A stretch of DNA of 64,000 nucleotides from Streptomyces noursei (lineage in GTDB: Bacteria; Actinomycetota; Actinomycetes; Streptomycetales; Streptomycetaceae): contig NZ_LWBU01000081.1 in assembly GCF_001646665.1 (NCBI RefSeq), positions 47,360 to 111,359 of the forward strand, written 5' to 3'. Positions 62,348 to 64,000 of the stretch are shown here, piece after piece; the stretch's first letter is position 1, and each line of letters begins with the position of its first letter. The position numbers and the translations under genes were made by a program. Below the pieces are notes generated by a model. It worked only from the letters and a program-made list of their open reading frames with translations, had not been told where the DNA came from and did no database searches.

Positions 62348-64000
62348 TCAGCGGCGCAGCAGGGTGATGCCGTCACGCTCGGCGATCTTCCGGTAGCCGT
62401 GGCGCGCCTGCGCGGCGGCCAGCTCGGCCTCCTGCTGCTCGGCGGGGTACGGCCAGTGGCCCGTCTTGTACGGCCAGGCCTCCGGGGCCCGCCGGTCGTG
62501 GACGATCCACTCGGCCGTGGGGGGCGGGAGGCGCTTCCTGTCGTACTCGTACAGCCTCCCCTCCACCGGGAAGGTCGGGAAGACGACGACCGTGCAGCGG
62601 GAGGTGAGCTGGGGCACGAGCCGGTTGGACGCGGCGACGGTCGCGCCGTCCGGGATCCGCGCCAGCAGCGCGCGGGCGGCCTCGATGTGCCCGGTCGTCC
62701 GCCAGGTGGCGCGCTGGACCAGCTGGGCCAGGGGGAAGGACGGCAGCATCACCAGGGTGACGGCGAGGACGGTGGCGAGCGAGGCGCGCACATGGCGCGC
62801 GGCGAGCGGGTGGTCGGTGCGCCGCCAGGCCGTCAGCGCGTCGATCAGTCCGGCCACGACGACCGGCATGAGGACCGCGCTGTAGTGGAACGCGGTGCCC
62901 CAGTGGAACCCGTTGTCCGACATCATCCGCCAGGCGAGGGTCGGCACGGCGATCAGCGAGAGGGGGGAGCGGAGCGCGAGCAGCGCGGACGGGGCGAAGA
63001 CCAGGACCAGCGTCATCGCCTTGATCTCGGGTCGCAGCGCGTCGAGCGGGGCGTGGGCGAGGGTGCCGAGCAGCGACCCGTAGCCCTCGGCGAGGTTGCC
63101 GCCGTGCGCGTACCCGCCCGCCGGGTGGAAGGCCGGCATCAGCAGCTTGATCTCGACGGCCGAGCCGATCAGCCCGGCGGCGGTGGTGGCGAGGCCGAGC
63201 CGGCGCGCGCCCCCGCCGCCCTTGAGCACGATGTACCCGCCGACGGCGGCGAGGGTGAGCCCCAGGTCCTCCTTGATCAGCAGCAGCGGGGCCGCCCAGG
63301 CGACGGCCGGACGCCAGCGCCGGTGGGCCAGGGCCTCCAGGCACCAGGCGAGGAGCGGTACCGCGAGGGCGACCTCGTGGAAGTCGAAGGCGGCGGCCGA
63401 CGCGATGCCCCAGCTCAGCCCGTACGCGGCGGCGATGGCGTGGGCCGGCCGGCGGCCGAGCGCGCGGGCGGCCCAGCGGGCGAGCGGGACCACGGCGACG
63501 GCGAGGAGCGCGGACTGGGCGACGAGCAGGCAGAGCGGGGAGGGCCAGAGGCGGTAGAGCGGGGCGAGGGCGGCGAGCAGGGGGTGGAAGTGGTCGCCGA
63601 GGAGGTTGAAGCCGTCGCCGCGCAACGGGACGACGGGAGCGCGGAGTTCGGCGTAGGCGCGTACCGCCTGCTCGAAGATGCCGAGGTCGTAGCCGGTGGT
63701 GCGGAGGAGGAGGTGGCGGCGCACGGCGACGGTGGCGTAGAGCGCGAAGAGCCCCGCGGCCCAGGCCCAGGGGAGCAGGGCCGCGGGGAGCCGGCCGGGG
63801 ACGCCGGGCGGCGCGGGGCGGGTGGTGGGTGGTGCGGCGGAGGTGGTGGGTGCGGTGGGTGGTGCGGGGCGGGTGGCGGGTGGTGCCGGGGAGGGGGGTG
63901 CGGGCGACGGCGGGGCGGGGGGGGGCGGGGGCTCGGGGGGGGAGGGGGGGGGGGGGGCGGGGGGGGGGGGCCGGGGGGGCTCCCGGCCAGGGGGGGGGGC
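62348..64000 (-). CDS. DUF2079 multi-pass membrane protein, 5' end beyond or lost at window edge
   Basis: At least 550 residues are open to the right edge. The conserved part starts PAALLPWAWAAGLFALYATV, then TTGYDLGIFEQAVRAYAELR, PLRGDGFNLLGDHFHPLLAA and about ten more helices, e.g. CLLVAQSALLAVAVVPLARW, DFHEVALAVPLLAWCLEALA, LLLIKEDLGLTLAAVGGYIV and HWGTAFHYSAVLMPVVVAGL. The soluble C-terminus (VAASNRLVPQLTSRCTVVVF) matches DUF2079, related to membrane glycosyltransferases of the GT-C type. The GTG at 63724 lies inside the frame, past the first helix, so the true start is further upstream. Beyond ~63,850 the sequence is Pro-rich low complexity and then poly-G. Confidence 0.75.
   Translation of the reverse strand, partial: APPPGREPPRPPPPAPPPPSPPEPPPPPAPPSPAPPSPAPPATRPAPPTAPTTSAAPPTTRPAPPGVPGRLPAALLPWAWAAGLFALYATVAVRRHLLLRTTGYDLGIFEQAVRAYAELRAPVVPLRGDGFNLLGDHFHPLLAALAPLYRLWPSPLCLLVAQSALLAVAVVPLARWAARALGRRPAHAIAAAYGLSWGIASAAAFDFHEVALAVPLLAWCLEALAHRRWRPAVAWAAPLLLIKEDLGLTLAAVGGYIVLKGGGGARRLGLATTAAGLIGSAVEIKLLMPAFHPAGGYAHGGNLAEGYGSLLGTLAHAPLDALRPEIKAMTLVLVFAPSALLALRSPLSLIAVPTLAWRMMSDNGFHWGTAFHYSAVLMPVVVAGLIDALTAWRRTDHPLAARHVRASLATVLAVTLVMLPSFPLAQLVQRATWRTTGHIEAARALLARIPDGATVAASNRLVPQLTSRCTVVVFPTFPVEGRLYEYDRKRLPPPTAEWIVHDRRAPEAWPYKTGHWPYPAEQQEAELAAAQARHGYRKIAERDGITLLRR

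Overview
The window looks like chromosomal DNA of a Streptomyces or a very close relative. GC content and third-codon GC are very high, GTG starts and GTGA/ATGA stop-start overlaps are common, and several genes have a -10 box 6-8 nt before the start codon (leaderless mRNAs). Streptomyces-type genes are present: a WhiB-like protein, a SpoIIE-type phosphatase, XRE/DUF5753 with DUF6879, and DUF1707. From memory, the gene order from ychF to uppS follows the S. coelicolor SCO50xx region. No rRNA, tRNA or CRISPR array was seen.

Layout. (1) 1-4290: the 3' part of a DUF4190 membrane protein, a secreted subtilisin-like protease, a threonine-synthase-like PLP enzyme and a small SCO4226-family protein. 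(2) 4288-8534: an SNF2-type helicase, an RHH/PIN toxin-antitoxin pair, then a 1-kb segment bounded by two copies of the ychF 3' end. That segment carries a broken copy of the helicase tail and a YefM/RelE pair. (3) 8521-25968: a 17.4-kb integrated element. At its left end are a tyrosine integrase, a winged-helix-like regulator, an excisionase-like HTH protein, a RepA-like ATPase and a repeat-rich noncoding segment. In the middle is a defence block: a GHKL ATPase fused to a PD-(D/E)XK nuclease, a YgjP/DUF45 metallopeptidase, and HsdR, HsdS and HsdM. At the right are small proteins of unknown function and an XRE/DUF6879 regulatory operon. No conjugation gene was found. (4) 25951-64000: core chromosome. 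It holds ychF, DUF6542, ppgK and ispH; a broken sulfatase; xseAB, a nitroreductase, DUF4245 and glpX; a WhiB-like gene and DUF1707; class I and class II fumarases around a secreted SGNH hydrolase-lectin; DUF402, a SpoIIE-family phosphatase and a class A PBP; an SPFH/RHH pair and a PadR/ABC exporter operon; oxyR with ahpCD; an AI-2E-family permease, a lytic transglycosylase, PhoH-PIN, uppS, an aldo/keto reductase, an HxlR regulator and a DUF2079 membrane protein.

Main result. The element sits in the last codons of ychF. Three copies of the 14-bp core ACGTTGAAGCGGAA lie at 7490, 8521 and 25955. Read on the minus strand, each copy encodes the YchF C-terminus Phe-Arg-Phe-Asn-Val followed by a stop (TGA, TGA, TAG), so each insertion rebuilt the gene. 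Near both ends of the large element are copies of GTCAGCAC (three left, two right) that look like integrase arm-type sites. The 7490-8534 segment has att copies at both ends but no integrase, as expected for a passenger element left by tandem insertion. The defence block, especially the GHKL-nuclease gene beside the type I restriction-modification operon, is the best candidate for an incompletely described system.

Limits: all family assignments come from reading motifs, without database searches. The right end (about 63,890-64,000) is almost pure G and looks like unreliable contig-end sequence, so the N-terminus of the last gene cannot be read.
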